Shown here piece by piece: positions 8,277-17,344 of a DNA stretch of 64,000 nucleotides. The notes under the pieces are model-generated. The model had not been told where the DNA came from. It searched no databases and saw only the letters and a list, made by a program, of their open reading frames with translations. The stretch comes from Parabacteroides massiliensis (lineage in GTDB: Bacteria > Bacteroidota > Bacteroidia > Bacteroidales > Tannerellaceae): NCBI RefSeq assembly GCF_900155425.1, contig NZ_LT700191.1:1777700-1841699 (forward strand). Reading direction: 5' to 3'. Made by a program: the position numbers and the translations under genes. The stretch's first letter is position 1; each line of letters begins with the position of its first letter.

Positions 8277-8307
8277 CAAATATACATGATTATTCGTGAA
8301 CGGGCAA
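8277..8307 (-). promoter_or_regulatory. Promoter of the Rpn-type gene 7256-8248
   Basis: On the minus strand TTG (8307-8305), a 20-bp spacer and TATATTTG (8284-8277) give a full Bacteroidetes -33/-7 promoter. The leader to the ATG at 8248 is about 25-30 nt. This placement decides the start codon. Confidence 0.7.
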
Positions 8308-8348
8308 CGGATCGGGAAGAATGTTTCGGGTATCGCCTTATATATTAT

Positions 8349-8592
8349 GTACGCGTATACATTATTCCTCATTCTTCTTGTGCAGGACTTTGTTGGTGCT
8401 CATCTGTGGATTTTATGGTTCGTCTCGTAAATAAGCGTTTTCGTACAGGATAGCTTATCTTGTTGATAAGAAAGAATATAGAAAAGGAAAAAATATTAAG
8501 GAAAAGGATTGTTGATTTAAAAGTTATGCGTATTTTTGCCAAAAGAAATTCGTACGCAATAGTATTTGATTATAAGATTTTTAAGACGTACG
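8349..8592. other. Spacer upstream of DUF6383 gene 1, with four CGTACG/ACGCGT-type sites around the promoter block
   Basis: Sites at 8349 (GTACGCGTA), 8442 (CGTACA), 8551 (CGTACG) and 8587 (CGTACGCGTT) bracket the promoter block shared with the locus at 54.7 kb. The site at 8584-8593 (AGACGTACGC) matches 9 of 10 bases of ARACGTWCGT. The outer pair shares only a 7-8 bp ACGCGT-centred core, so whether this block can still invert is unclear. No gene is seen in the 8249-8644 spacer. Confidence 0.4.
8509..8538 (+). promoter_or_regulatory. Promoter of DUF6383 gene 1, pointing at the gene (ON)
   Basis: TTG (8509-8511), 19 bp, TATTTTTG (8531-8538) is an excellent match to the consensus. The A-rich upstream block 8441-8538 aligns without gaps to 54716-54813 (about three quarters identical, with a 24-base exact run centred on AAGAAAGAATATAG). 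The leader is about 100 nt. Confidence 0.85.
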
Positions 8593-8644
8593 CGTTATTT
8601 GATTGATTTATTACACTTTAGTATTAATATTAAATTATTTGATT

Positions 8645-11600
8645 ATGAACAAAAAGTTTTCTACACTTTTGGCAGGGGTTGCATTGTTAGGTGCGATGTC
8701 TGCTAATGCAGGGGATCCTGTAACATCCTTGAAGAAGACGGGTAATGGCTTGTATCAATTGAAAGCTGCTGATGGAGTGTTGGCAATGACTCCGGAAGGA
8801 GCTTTGAGATTGGAAGGAAGTACTACGTCTGCAAATTTAGCAAGTACATTGTGGTGTGTTGAAGTAACTGAAGAAGGTTTCGGAAAAGCTCCTATCTTTG
8901 ATTTCACAAACAAAGCTACCGGTCAGCGTCTGGATATCCAGTATGCTGGAACTCTGTTGGAAGGTTTGGCTGGAAGTACAGCTACTTATACTGATACTGA
9001 TTCTACCCGTGTAGGTGGTGAAATTTCAGGTTGGGCATTCTTGAGTCAGTACACTTCTATTCCGTCTTCTGAACAAGCAGGTAAGACTTTGTATTCTTAT
9101 TTCAAAACTGACTCTGTTATCGGTTTGAAAGCTAATAACGCAAATATTCAGGTTGTGAAGGAAGCGGCGGCTAAAGTTTCTGCAGATGCTGTGGCAGGGT
9201 CTCTTTTGACAAAATTCGCTCTTGTAGAAGCCGACATGATTCGTTTGGCTGCTCCTGAAATCAATACGATTTTAGGTTTGCAGGATGCTGACAAGGGGGT
9301 TGCCTTAACATTTACGCCGGATGAAGAGGGTGCAAAGGTAAAAGTTGCCAACCCGTTCAACGGAAAGAATGCCGGCAAGTTCTTTGCTGAAGCAATTACA
9401 GGTGATAATGATTATGTGTATGTGTTAAATTCGGATTCTTCTTATCTGCGTGTGGATACAACTGTCGTAAACGCAAGTGGTGAAAGATTCCGTGCATTCT
9501 ATTGGGATAATTTGACTCATGCAAAACTTCAGGCAAGTAAAGCTGCAACGAAACCGACTTCTCCTGCTGACTCAATTGGCAAATCGACAATTAAAGAACA
9601 GTATAAGTTCGCTTTCTCTTACTATCCTTCAAAAGACAGCTTGGTAATCCAGGTTGAAGAAGCTAAAGCTTATGATCCGGCAAATGGCCAAAATGGTTCT
9701 AACTGGGTTGATGGTTCAACCACAACGCTTCCTACAGCTTCTGCTGCAGGTACAAACAACTTTGTAACCGTTCAGGACCTGATCAAAGATGCAGTTCGTA
9801 TTGTTACTGTTTATGACAAGAAGGAAACGAATATTTCCTTGGGTTATAAAGGTTGTGAAGCCGTTTACAACGGTCGTACTTCTGTTGAAGACGGTTTGTA
9901 TTTCATCATGAACCAGAAAGGTCAATATTTGGCTTCTCCGATCCATAAAAATGGTGACTTGGAATGGGTAACTGTTAAGGCAGACGAACAGCTTACAGCT
10001 CACATGCCTGCATACCAGTGGGTTGTATTGAAGAAGAATACAGCAGATAAGGTAAAAGATTATTCTCCTGTAATTGTAACAAACCGCGAATATGACACTA
10101 AAACAGCAACAGCTCAACTGATGTTGAACGAAGGTGCTAAATATATGTACACATCTGCAGTTGGAATTAATATCGCGACAACAGACTCTTTGATCTTTGT
10201 ACAGGTGAAAGATGCTGAAGGTGTTAAGGGCAATGCTGCTTTGATTGCTGAAGCTTATCAGGATTCATTGTTAGGCTATAAGAACATCAAAGATGCCAAG
10301 TTCTTCTTGGATGAATTCACATTCAAGTATCTGCATCCGTATGCAACCGGCGAAAACAGTAAGTATTTGGCTAAGGGTGCAGGTAAGGATTCTTTGCTGA
10401 ATGTATTGAACGGTAAAGATGCTTTCCGTCTGACTGAAGAAGCAATTGCCAATTATGGTTATACTGTAACGAATGATGTTGCAAAACGTATTGGTATCAA
10501 GCAGTTGCGTAGAACAGAATATGCAATCTCCTTGAAGAATGCTTATATGGACGAAGCTACTGAAAATAAATATGCAATGTCTGCTTCTGCTGATCCTATC
10601 GATTATTTCTTCTTCAAAGAAAATAACCATTACGAAGGTGAATGCTATTATGCAATCGTAAAGGCTGAGAATGATGAAATCTCAGACGTTAAGGCTGGTG
10701 TTACGGACGATATCCTGGATGCAACAGTTAAAGTTCAGCCGTTAAGTGAAACAAGAACTTCTGCATTCGCGATCAATCCGGATGAGACTCCGTTGTATCG
10801 TCGTTTCAACAATGCAAATCTTGGTGAAGCTGATGGTCGTGACACTTTGAGATTCTACGAAAACGTACGTCATGAATATCTGATGGACGAAAATAATAAG
10901 GCTGGTGGTCTGACAGACGAAAATGTTGACTATGTCGGTATGTGGACTGCGGACAAAGCAACAGGCTTGGCATTCCAGATCGATACGACTTGGGTTGTTC
11001 GTGGACGTGGTTATATCAAACCTCAGTACCTGATTTCAGTTGCTCACAATGATTTCGCCGGTATCGAAGGAACTCCTTGTACGGAAGACGGTCCGCATAT
11101 TACGGCCGACGGTAAGGTAACAGACGATCCTATGGCTTGTAAGCATGCTCGTCCTGCTATCCCTGGATTCGAAAGAGCTAAGTATATGGTTAGCTTCCAA
11201 GATTCTGTAGCAGTTTATGGTCAAGACAAACCGTATGCAGACGTAGCTGGTGGTTACACTCGCGTTGGTTTCGTTGAAGGTATCCGTATCGCTGATACAT
11301 TGTGGATTTTGCCGGCTCAATATAGAGGCGTGGCTAACGAGAAAGTAAACTTCGCAACTCTGCAAGCATACAACGATTCTGTTGTAGCCAAAGGCCAGCC
11401 TGCTATCAAGAATCTGTTGACTGAAGATGTTCATAAGAACTACGTATGGTCATTCCGTTATGTACATCCTGAAAAGGCGAACAACGTAACAGAAGAAGGA
11501 CAGGATAACTCATTCTTGTTCGAATCGAACATTTGGCCGAATTCTGCAACTACAGTCAATGCTTCCATCGCTCCTACAGACAAGGCTGCATGGTTGAAGA

Positions 11601-11941
11601 TCCAGAATGGTTGCATTGTTTTGACAGATGATAAATCTACATTCGCCAATGCTAAGACTGGTGGTGACGGAGCTTTGGTTTTCAACGTAGAGAACGAAGA
11701 AAACGATCAGTTGGCTACAGATAACGAAACTATCGCTACATCTGAAGTAACAGTGATTGCCGGTAACGGTAATATTAAGATCGTGGGTGCTCAAGGTAAG
11801 AAGGTTGTTATCTCTAACATCTTGGGCCAGACAGTTGCCAACACAGTTATCACTTCAAGCGACGCTACAATCGCTGCTCCTCAGGGTGTAGTCGTAGTAG
11901 CTGTTGAAGGCGAAGAAGCTGTTAAAGCAATCGTTAAATAA
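8645..11941 (+). CDS. Large secreted DUF6383-type protein (surface-layer-like), gene 1
   Basis: A 1098-residue protein whose real start is the ATG at 8645, giving signal peptide MNKKFSTLLAGVALLGAMSANA. I see no catalytic motif. The body is a long, mainly beta-rich sequence with repeated phrases such as LYFIMNQKGQYLASPI. The last 64 residues (VTVIAGNGNIKIVGAQGKKV ... AVEGEEAVKAIVK) are nearly identical to the end of the protein at 51880 and resemble a Por-type C-terminal beta-sandwich. Codon choice (GCT, GAA, AAC, CGT) looks like that of an abundant protein. From family knowledge it may belong to the phase-variable S-layer-like glycoproteins described in Parabacteroides distasonis; that is inference. 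A strong terminator follows. Confidence 0.85.
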   Translation: MNKKFSTLLAGVALLGAMSANAGDPVTSLKKTGNGLYQLKAADGVLAMTPEGALRLEGSTTSANLASTLWCVEVTEEGFGKAPIFDFTNKATGQRLDIQYAGTLLEGLAGSTATYTDTDSTRVGGEISGWAFLSQYTSIPSSEQAGKTLYSYFKTDSVIGLKANNANIQVVKEAAAKVSADAVAGSLLTKFALVEADMIRLAAPEINTILGLQDADKGVALTFTPDEEGAKVKVANPFNGKNAGKFFAEAITGDNDYVYVLNSDSSYLRVDTTVVNASGERFRAFYWDNLTHAKLQASKAATKPTSPADSIGKSTIKEQYKFAFSYYPSKDSLVIQVEEAKAYDPANGQNGSNWVDGSTTTLPTASAAGTNNFVTVQDLIKDAVRIVTVYDKKETNISLGYKGCEAVYNGRTSVEDGLYFIMNQKGQYLASPIHKNGDLEWVTVKADEQLTAHMPAYQWVVLKKNTADKVKDYSPVIVTNREYDTKTATAQLMLNEGAKYMYTSAVGINIATTDSLIFVQVKDAEGVKGNAALIAEAYQDSLLGYKNIKDAKFFLDEFTFKYLHPYATGENSKYLAKGAGKDSLLNVLNGKDAFRLTEEAIANYGYTVTNDVAKRIGIKQLRRTEYAISLKNAYMDEATENKYAMSASADPIDYFFFKENNHYEGECYYAIVKAENDEISDVKAGVTDDILDATVKVQPLSETRTSAFAINPDETPLYRRFNNANLGEADGRDTLRFYENVRHEYLMDENNKAGGLTDENVDYVGMWTADKATGLAFQIDTTWVVRGRGYIKPQYLISVAHNDFAGIEGTPCTEDGPHITADGKVTDDPMACKHARPAIPGFERAKYMVSFQDSVAVYGQDKPYADVAGGYTRVGFVEGIRIADTLWILPAQYRGVANEKVNFATLQAYNDSVVAKGQPAIKNLLTEDVHKNYVWSFRYVHPEKANNVTEEGQDNSFLFESNIWPNSATTVNASIAPTDKAAWLKIQNGCIVLTDDKSTFANAKTGGDGALVFNVENEENDQLATDNETIATSEVTVIAGNGNIKIVGAQGKKVVISNILGQTVANTVITSSDATIAAPQGVVVVAVEGEEAVKAIVK

Positions 11942-12011
11942 TTCGATGCATTTATAATTAAATAAATCGACTGCTTCTCTTCTCGTGAGAAAAGGGGACA
12001 GAAAACAAATG

Positions 12012-12047
12012 AGCCTCTCCGGTAGAAATATCGGAGAGGCTTTTTTT
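12012..12047 (+). terminator. Rho-independent terminator of DUF6383 gene 1
   Basis: Perfect 10-bp arms AGCCTCTCCG (12012-12021) and CGGAGAGGCT (12032-12041) are separated by a 10-base loop and followed by seven T. Confidence 0.93.
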
Positions 12048-12158
12048 GTGCATATATAAATCCTCCAAATACACGATTCTGACAGGGTTTAGGACTGTCG
12101 GAATAGGGGTGTCTGTCCGACCTGTTGAAAACTTTTTGTTACTTTTCCCTTATATTTC

Positions 12159-12190
12159 TTGGCGGTTAAATTAGGAAATGTGTACTTTTA
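12159..12190 (+). promoter_or_regulatory. Candidate promoter of the division/cell-wall cluster
   Basis: TTG (12159-12161), 21 bp, TACTTTTA (12183-12190) is the best match in the 227-bp spacer between the terminator and rsmH; the last base deviates from TAnnTTTG. The leader would be about 80 nt. No repeated GTG-type MraZ boxes are evident. Confidence 0.4.
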
Positions 12191-12274
12191 CCCTCCAGTA
12201 GGGTGATGTATGTGCTAATCAACCAACTACAGACCCTTATTTTAAGGAAAAGTTTAACATGAAGTAGCGAAGAA

Positions 12275-13210
12275 ATGGAAGAAAAAGAAGTCTGTTATCA
12301 TGTGCCGGTAATGCTTCATGAAAGTTTGGAAGGACTGGCTATTCGCCCCTCCGGAGTCTATGTCGATGTTACCTTTGGCGGTGGAGGACATTCGCGTGAA
12401 ATCCTGAACCGGTTGGATGACGATGGGAAACTTTATGGATTTGACCAGGATGCCGATGCAGAGAAAAACATTCCGGCAGATCCCCGTTTTGTTTTTGTCC
12501 GCAGCAATTTCCGTTACTTATATAACTTCATGCGCTATCATGGGGTAGCAGGCGAGGTCGATGGGCTGTTGGCAGACCTGGGCGTTTCTTCCCATCATTT
12601 TGATGACAAGGACCGCGGGTTTTCTTTCCGTTTCGACGGAGCGTTGGATATGAGGATGAATACCCGGGCCGGACAAACAGCAGCGGATATCGTTAATACA
12701 TATACGGAAGAGCAGTTGGCCGACCTGTTCTATCTTTACGGGGAGTTGAAGGTGGCACGTAAACTGGCCTCTGTCTTGGTGCGTAGCCGGGAAACGAAGA
12801 AGATAGAGACGATCGCTGACTTTTTGGATGTGATAAAACCCTTTACGGGAAAAGATAAGGAGAAGAAATTCCTGGCTCAGGTGTTTCAAGCCTTGCGTAT
12901 CGAGGTGAATGATGAAATGCGTGCCTTGCGCGAGATGTTGCAACAAACGCTGCAAGTGCTGAAACCCGGCGGACGCCTGGTCGTTATCACCTACCATTCT
13001 TTGGAAGACCGATTGGTGAAGAACTTCCTGAAGACAGGAAACTTCGAAGGAAAGGCGGAGCAGGACTTTTTTGGAAATGTCAAATCTCCGTTCCGTCTGG
13101 TAAACAACAAGGTGATTGTTCCATCGGACGAGGAGGTCGAACGGAATCCCCGTTCCCGGAGTGCAAAACTGAGAATAGCGGAGTTGAATAATGAACATAA
13201 AGTCCAATAA
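12275..13210 (+). CDS. rsmH: 16S rRNA (cytosine(1402)-N(4))-methyltransferase
   Basis: A 311-residue MraW/RsmH protein. It opens with YHVPVMLHESLEGLAIRPSG, has the SAM site VDVTFGGGGHSREIL, and continues with GLLADLGVSSHHFDD and DRGFSFRFDGALDMRMN. It ends in the conserved NPRSRSAKLRIAE. It methylates C1402 of 16S rRNA in the P site. It is the first gene of the dcw cluster here. The usual partner mraZ is not upstream; the giant DUF6383 gene is there instead. Confidence 0.96.
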   Translation: MEEKEVCYHVPVMLHESLEGLAIRPSGVYVDVTFGGGGHSREILNRLDDDGKLYGFDQDADAEKNIPADPRFVFVRSNFRYLYNFMRYHGVAGEVDGLLADLGVSSHHFDDKDRGFSFRFDGALDMRMNTRAGQTAADIVNTYTEEQLADLFYLYGELKVARKLASVLVRSRETKKIETIADFLDVIKPFTGKDKEKKFLAQVFQALRIEVNDEMRALREMLQQTLQVLKPGGRLVVITYHSLEDRLVKNFLKTGNFEGKAEQDFFGNVKSPFRLVNNKVIVPSDEEVERNPRSRSAKLRIAELNNEHKVQ

Positions 13211-13232
13211 CTTTCAACTTTTAACTTTCAAC
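13209..13232. repeat. AACTTTC-type repeat arm between rsmH and ftsL
   Basis: The units AACTTTCAAC, TTTTAACTTTC and AAC lie right after the rsmH stop. This is one arm of the family that forms full hairpins at 17260 and 39399. Confidence 0.55.
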
Positions 13233-13240
13233 TAAAAAGT

Positions 13241-13591
13241 ATGGCTGTGGAAACGAAACAGAAGAAAAAGAAGAAGGAGAATCGTTTTTCTCTTCTGTAC
13301 ATATTGGGAGGTGGAATCCTGAAGGAGGATTTTATTGTCAGGCATACGAAGATGATCGTGCTTGTCGTCGTGCTGATATTCATATTTATCGGTAACCGGT
13401 ATGTCTGTATGCAACGGTTGCGCGAAATCGACCGCCTGCAGCAGCAATTGCGTGATGTGCGGTTCGAGGCGCTGTCCATCTCTTCGGAATTGACGGGCAA
13501 CAGCCGCCAGTCGCAGATCGAACTATTGATAGAAGAACAGGGAATAGAATTGGAAGCGGCCAAGAACCCGCCGTATGAATTGTATAAGTAA
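13241..13591 (+). CDS. FtsL-like cell division protein
   Basis: A 116-residue single-pass membrane protein. A very basic N terminus (KQKKKKKENR) is followed by a membrane segment near residues 45-65 (MIVLVVVLIFIFIGNRYVCM). A coiled coil (RLREIDRLQQQLRDVRFEALSI) follows, as in FtsL/FtsB. Position between rsmH and the penicillin-binding protein is that of ftsL. Primary sequence similarity to proteobacterial FtsL is weak, so the call rests on topology and synteny. It would connect FtsQ with the FtsWI synthase in the divisome. Confidence 0.82.
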   Translation: MAVETKQKKKKKENRFSLLYILGGGILKEDFIVRHTKMIVLVVVLIFIFIGNRYVCMQRLREIDRLQQQLRDVRFEALSISSELTGNSRQSQIELLIEEQGIELEAAKNPPYELYK

Positions 13592-13593
13592 AG

Positions 13594-15789
13594 ATGGCTG
13601 AAGAGATCGAATCAAAAGAACAAGCTCCTAAGAGTAACCGGATTTTACTCTGTTACTTCTTCATTGTGCTGTTGCTCGGATTGGTAGCAATAGGCATCTT
13701 GCTGCGTGCCTGCGATACGGCTTTTGTGGAAAAGGAGACTTGGATGAAGGTGGCCGAGAGCCAGAAGCGCCCGAACCGCCTGATCTATCCCAGCCGTGGA
13801 AACATCTATTCTTCCGACGGCAAACTGATGGCGACCAGTGTGCCTTGCTTTTATCTGTATATCGATTTCAATGCAGACTGCTATACGCATCCGACCAAGA
13901 CGTGGAACAGCTTGGATACGCTTCTGAAAAGTAAACATAACGGGATCGATTCCCTTTCCGTTTATCTTTCCCGTAAGTTGAAGAACCGGACGCCTGCCGG
14001 ATATAAGAATTACCTGCTGAACGGCCTGAAGAAGAAAAACCGCCAGTTCCCTGTTTTCGACGGTAAAGTTTCCTATTCCGATTTGAAAGAAATAAAGAAA
14101 TTCCCCTTCTTCCGTTTAGGACGTTTCAAGAGCGGTTTCTATACGCGGGAGATGGTTGAACGGCAGAAACCGTTCGGCACATTGGCTTCCCGTACGATCG
14201 GCGACACGTTTCGCGATATCGACCCTAAAACAGGGCTGACCAAGGGAAAGAACGGCCTGGAATTGCAATACGACACTTTGCTCCACGGCGTTGCCGGCCT
14301 GAATTCCGTCCGCCGTCTCGGTGGAGGATGGACGAATGTCGTAGAAGTGGAGCCGGTGGAAGGAATGGATATCCGCACGACGATCGACATCAATATCCAG
14401 GATATAGCCGAGAAGTCGTTGCTCGACATGTTGAAGAAGATCGACGCCGCATCGGGTACGGCTGTCGTCATGGAGGTCGCGACAGGCGAGGTGAAAGCCA
14501 TTACCAACATGGGACGTATCCGTGAAGGCGTTTACGGCGAAGACACCAACCATGCCGTGGCGGACGAAACGGAACCCGGTTCGACCTTTAAGGTCGCATC
14601 CATCATGGTTGCCCTTGAAGACGGCGTTTGCCAGCCCGGGGATACGGTCGATGTCGGCAACGGTATCTATATGTACAAAGGAGCCCGCATGACGGACCAT
14701 AATAATAACAAAGGCGGTTACGGCCGTATCTCGGTGGAGCAGGCTATTTGGTACTCGTCCAATATCGGAGTCGCCAAGACGATCCTGAAAGGATACGAAA
14801 AGAACCCGGCCAAATATGTGGAAGGACTTTACCGTATTGGCCTGAACGAAGACCTGCATCTGGAAATTCCCGGGGCGGGCCGCGCTAAAATCCGCCGGCC
14901 GGATGACACGGTACGCTACTGGTCGAAGACTGCTCTTCCGTGGATGTCTTTCGGGTACGAGACCCAGATACCGCCGATCTATACGCTTGCTTTCTATAAT
15001 GCGATCGCCAACAACGGCAAGATGGTCCGCCCTCTCTTTACGAAAGAGATTATGCACAACGGCAGGACCGTACAGAGTTTCTCCACCGAAGTGGTGCGGG
15101 AATCCATCTGCTCGGAACGCACGCTGAATATCATCAAGGATATGTTGTTGGGCGTAGTGGAGAAAGGAACCGGAAAGGCGGTTCATTCCGACTTTGTCCG
15201 TATTGCCGGCAAAACGGGTACGGCCCAGATAGCATCGGGAGGCGTTTACCGCCAGGCAGGCCACCAGGTTGCTTTCTGTGGTTATTTCCCTGCCGACGAA
15301 CCGAAATACTCCTGTATCGTCGTGATCCGCCAACCGCGCAACGGCTATCCTTCGGGTGGAACGATGTCGGGGGGCGTGGTGAAGGCGATCGCCGAGAAGG
15401 TATATGCCAGCCACATGTCTTTCGATATCCACGACATGGCGAAAGACTCGTTGGCCGTGACATTGCCTCAGCCGAAAGCCGGCGAACGGGATGCACTGGA
15501 ATATGTTTTGAACAAACTCGATATAGAGGCCGATAACGACAGTACCGAAACCAAATGGGTGACGGCTAAGCGTGAAGACGGCAAGGAAGATGTGAAACTG
15601 AAAGATATCCCTATCCGGGAAGGATTGGTGCCGAATGTCGTCGGTATGGGAGCGAAAGACGCCGTCTACCTCCTGGAGAGTGCCGGACTGCGGGCTTCGT
15701 TGAATGGCATGGGGCGCGTGTCTTCTCAATCCATATCTCCCGGTTCGCGGGTTTCGAAAGGACAAACCGTTTCATTAACATTAAAATAG
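13594..15789 (+). CDS. ftsI: Division transpeptidase FtsI (PBP3) with PASTA domain
   Basis: A 731-residue class B penicillin-binding protein. One membrane anchor lies near residues 17-40, then the dimerisation domain, then the transpeptidase with S330-T-F-K333 (EPGSTFKVA), S388-S-N390 (WYSSNIGVAKT) and K540-T-G-T543. A single PASTA domain closes the protein (LVPNVVGMGAKDAVYLLESA ... SKGQTVSLTLK). It cross-links septal peptidoglycan with FtsW. It is 2 bp downstream of the FtsL-like gene and 3 bp upstream of murE, so the genes are probably translationally linked. Confidence 0.95.
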   Translation: MAEEIESKEQAPKSNRILLCYFFIVLLLGLVAIGILLRACDTAFVEKETWMKVAESQKRPNRLIYPSRGNIYSSDGKLMATSVPCFYLYIDFNADCYTHPTKTWNSLDTLLKSKHNGIDSLSVYLSRKLKNRTPAGYKNYLLNGLKKKNRQFPVFDGKVSYSDLKEIKKFPFFRLGRFKSGFYTREMVERQKPFGTLASRTIGDTFRDIDPKTGLTKGKNGLELQYDTLLHGVAGLNSVRRLGGGWTNVVEVEPVEGMDIRTTIDINIQDIAEKSLLDMLKKIDAASGTAVVMEVATGEVKAITNMGRIREGVYGEDTNHAVADETEPGSTFKVASIMVALEDGVCQPGDTVDVGNGIYMYKGARMTDHNNNKGGYGRISVEQAIWYSSNIGVAKTILKGYEKNPAKYVEGLYRIGLNEDLHLEIPGAGRAKIRRPDDTVRYWSKTALPWMSFGYETQIPPIYTLAFYNAIANNGKMVRPLFTKEIMHNGRTVQSFSTEVVRESICSERTLNIIKDMLLGVVEKGTGKAVHSDFVRIAGKTGTAQIASGGVYRQAGHQVAFCGYFPADEPKYSCIVVIRQPRNGYPSGGTMSGGVVKAIAEKVYASHMSFDIHDMAKDSLAVTLPQPKAGERDALEYVLNKLDIEADNDSTETKWVTAKREDGKEDVKLKDIPIREGLVPNVVGMGAKDAVYLLESAGLRASLNGMGRVSSQSISPGSRVSKGQTVSLTLK

Positions 15790-15792
15790 GCT

Positions 15793-17265
15793 ATGGAACT
15801 AAAAGAACTTATTCGTCCGTTGGATGTGCTTGAGGTCATCGGAAACACAGATGTGGAGATCTCAGGTGTTCAGTCTGATTCCCGTAAAGTGGAAAAAGGC
15901 TTTTTGTTTGTAGCGGTTCGGGGTACGGCCGTAGACGGTCATGCTTATATCCAAAGCGCGATCGAGAAAGGGGCTGCCGCAATCGTCTGCGAGGAAATCC
16001 CTGCCCGTTCGGATGAAAATGTAGGAGCTTCCGGAAACAAACCGGTGTTCATCAGGGTGAAAGATTCGGCGGATGCTTTAGGCAAATCGCTTTCTGCCTG
16101 GTATGAGAATCCTTCGGACAATCTGATACTGGTGGGTGTGACCGGCACAAACGGAAAGACAACGATCGCAACGCTCTTGTACGAGATGTTCCGGAAGATG
16201 GGACATAAGGTGGGGTTGCTCTCTACCGTTTGCAACTATATCGATGGCGAAGCGATCCCGACCGATCATACGACGCCTGACCCCGTCACCCTCCATCACC
16301 TGATGGCACGGATGGTGGAGGCCGGTTGCGAGTATGCCTTTATGGAGGTCAGTTCGCATTCGATCGACCAGAAGCGTATCAGCGGCCTGTCGTTCGACGG
16401 GGGGATATTTACCAACCTGACGCGCGACCATCTGGATTATCATAAGACGGTCGAGAATTACCTGAAGGCCAAGAAGAAATTTTTTGACGACCTGCCCGCT
16501 TCGGCCTTTGCGCTTACGAATGCGGACGATAAATCAGGCCTTGTCATGTTGCAGAACACGGCTGCCAAGAAACTGACTTATTCGCTCCGTACGCTGGCTG
16601 ATTTCAAAGGGAAGATATTGGAATCCCATTTCGAAGGGACCGAAATGCTGATTAACGGGCGTGAAGTGACGACGCGCTTTGTCGGCCGTTTCAATGCCTA
16701 CAACCTGTTGGCGGTGTATGGGGCTGCTGTCTCTTTGGGCAAAGACCCGGAAGAAGTGTTGGTCGTGTTAAGCGATCTGCATCCGGTTTCCGGCCGCTTT
16801 CAGACGATCCAGTCTCCGGCGGGATATACGGCGATTGTGGATTATGCTCATACGCCTGACGCCTTGACGAACGTGCTCAACAGTATCCATGAGGTGCTGG
16901 ACGGCAACGGCCGCGTGATCACGGTAGTAGGTTGTGGTGGCAACCGCGACAAAGGAAAGCGCCCGATCATGGCAAAGGAAGCAGCCCGGTTGAGCGACCA
17001 GCTGATCCTGACTTCCGACAATCCCCGTTTCGAGGAACCGGACGAGATCATTAAAGATATGGTTGCCGGCCTGAATACGGCAGATATGGAACATACGCTC
17101 TGCATTACGGACCGTGTGCAGGCGATCAAAACAGCCACCATGCTGGCAAAGAAAGGCGATGTGATCCTGGTTGCCGGCAAAGGCCATGAAGACTATCAGG
17201 AAGTAAAAGGCGTAAAGCACCATTTCGATGACAGGGAACAGTTAAAAGAAATATTTAAGAGTTGA
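15793..17265 (+). CDS. murE: UDP-MurNAc-L-Ala-D-Glu : meso-diaminopimelate ligase
   Basis: A 490-residue Mur ligase. The ATP site is [15 protein letters not shown]; the central domain has the carbamylated-lysine region around [16 protein letters not shown]. The substrate motif DNPR ([10 protein letters not shown]) indicates meso-diaminopimelate rather than lysine, as expected for a Gram-negative cell. The final Ser codon and the stop fall inside the AACTTTC-type repeat that follows, as also happens in aroQ and surE. Confidence 0.96.
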   Translation: MELKELIRPLDVLEVIGNTDVEISGVQSDSRKVEKGFLFVAVRGTAVDGHAYIQSAIEKGAAAIVCEEIPARSDENVGASGNKPVFIRVKDSADALGKSLSAWYENPSDNLILVGVTGTNGKTTIATLLYEMFRKMGHKVGLLSTVCNYIDGEAIPTDHTTPDPVTLHHLMARMVEAGCEYAFMEVSSHSIDQKRISGLSFDGGIFTNLTRDHLDYHKTVENYLKAKKKFFDDLPASAFALTNADDKSGLVMLQNTAAKKLTYSLRTLADFKGKILESHFEGTEMLINGREVTTRFVGRFNAYNLLAVYGAAVSLGKDPEEVLVVLSDLHPVSGRFQTIQSPAGYTAIVDYAHTPDALTNVLNSIHEVLDGNGRVITVVGCGGNRDKGKRPIMAKEAARLSDQLILTSDNPRFEEPDEIIKDMVAGLNTADMEHTLCITDRVQAIKTATMLAKKGDVILVAGKGHEDYQEVKGVKHHFDDREQLKEIFKS

Positions 17266-17326
17266 AAGTTGAAAGTTGAAAGTTATACTCAGCAGTATTG
17301 AACTTTCAACTCTCACCTTTCAACTG
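17260..17326. repeat. AACTTTC-type hairpin between murE and mraY
   Basis: Three GTTGAAA units on the left face AACTTTCAACTCTCACCTTTCAACTG on the right. The loop contains ATACTCAGCAGTAT; its TCAGCA..TTG core is shared, with a 3-base indel, with the loop at 39399. The murE stop (17263-17265) lies in the left arm. Confidence 0.65.
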
Positions 17327-17344
17327 AAAAAACAAAGTTTTTTT

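Noticed and set aside
14116-15765. Long open frame (549 codons) on the minus strand
   Set aside because: It is the shadow of ftsI, which has complete catalytic motifs; the shadow has no domain and no promoter.
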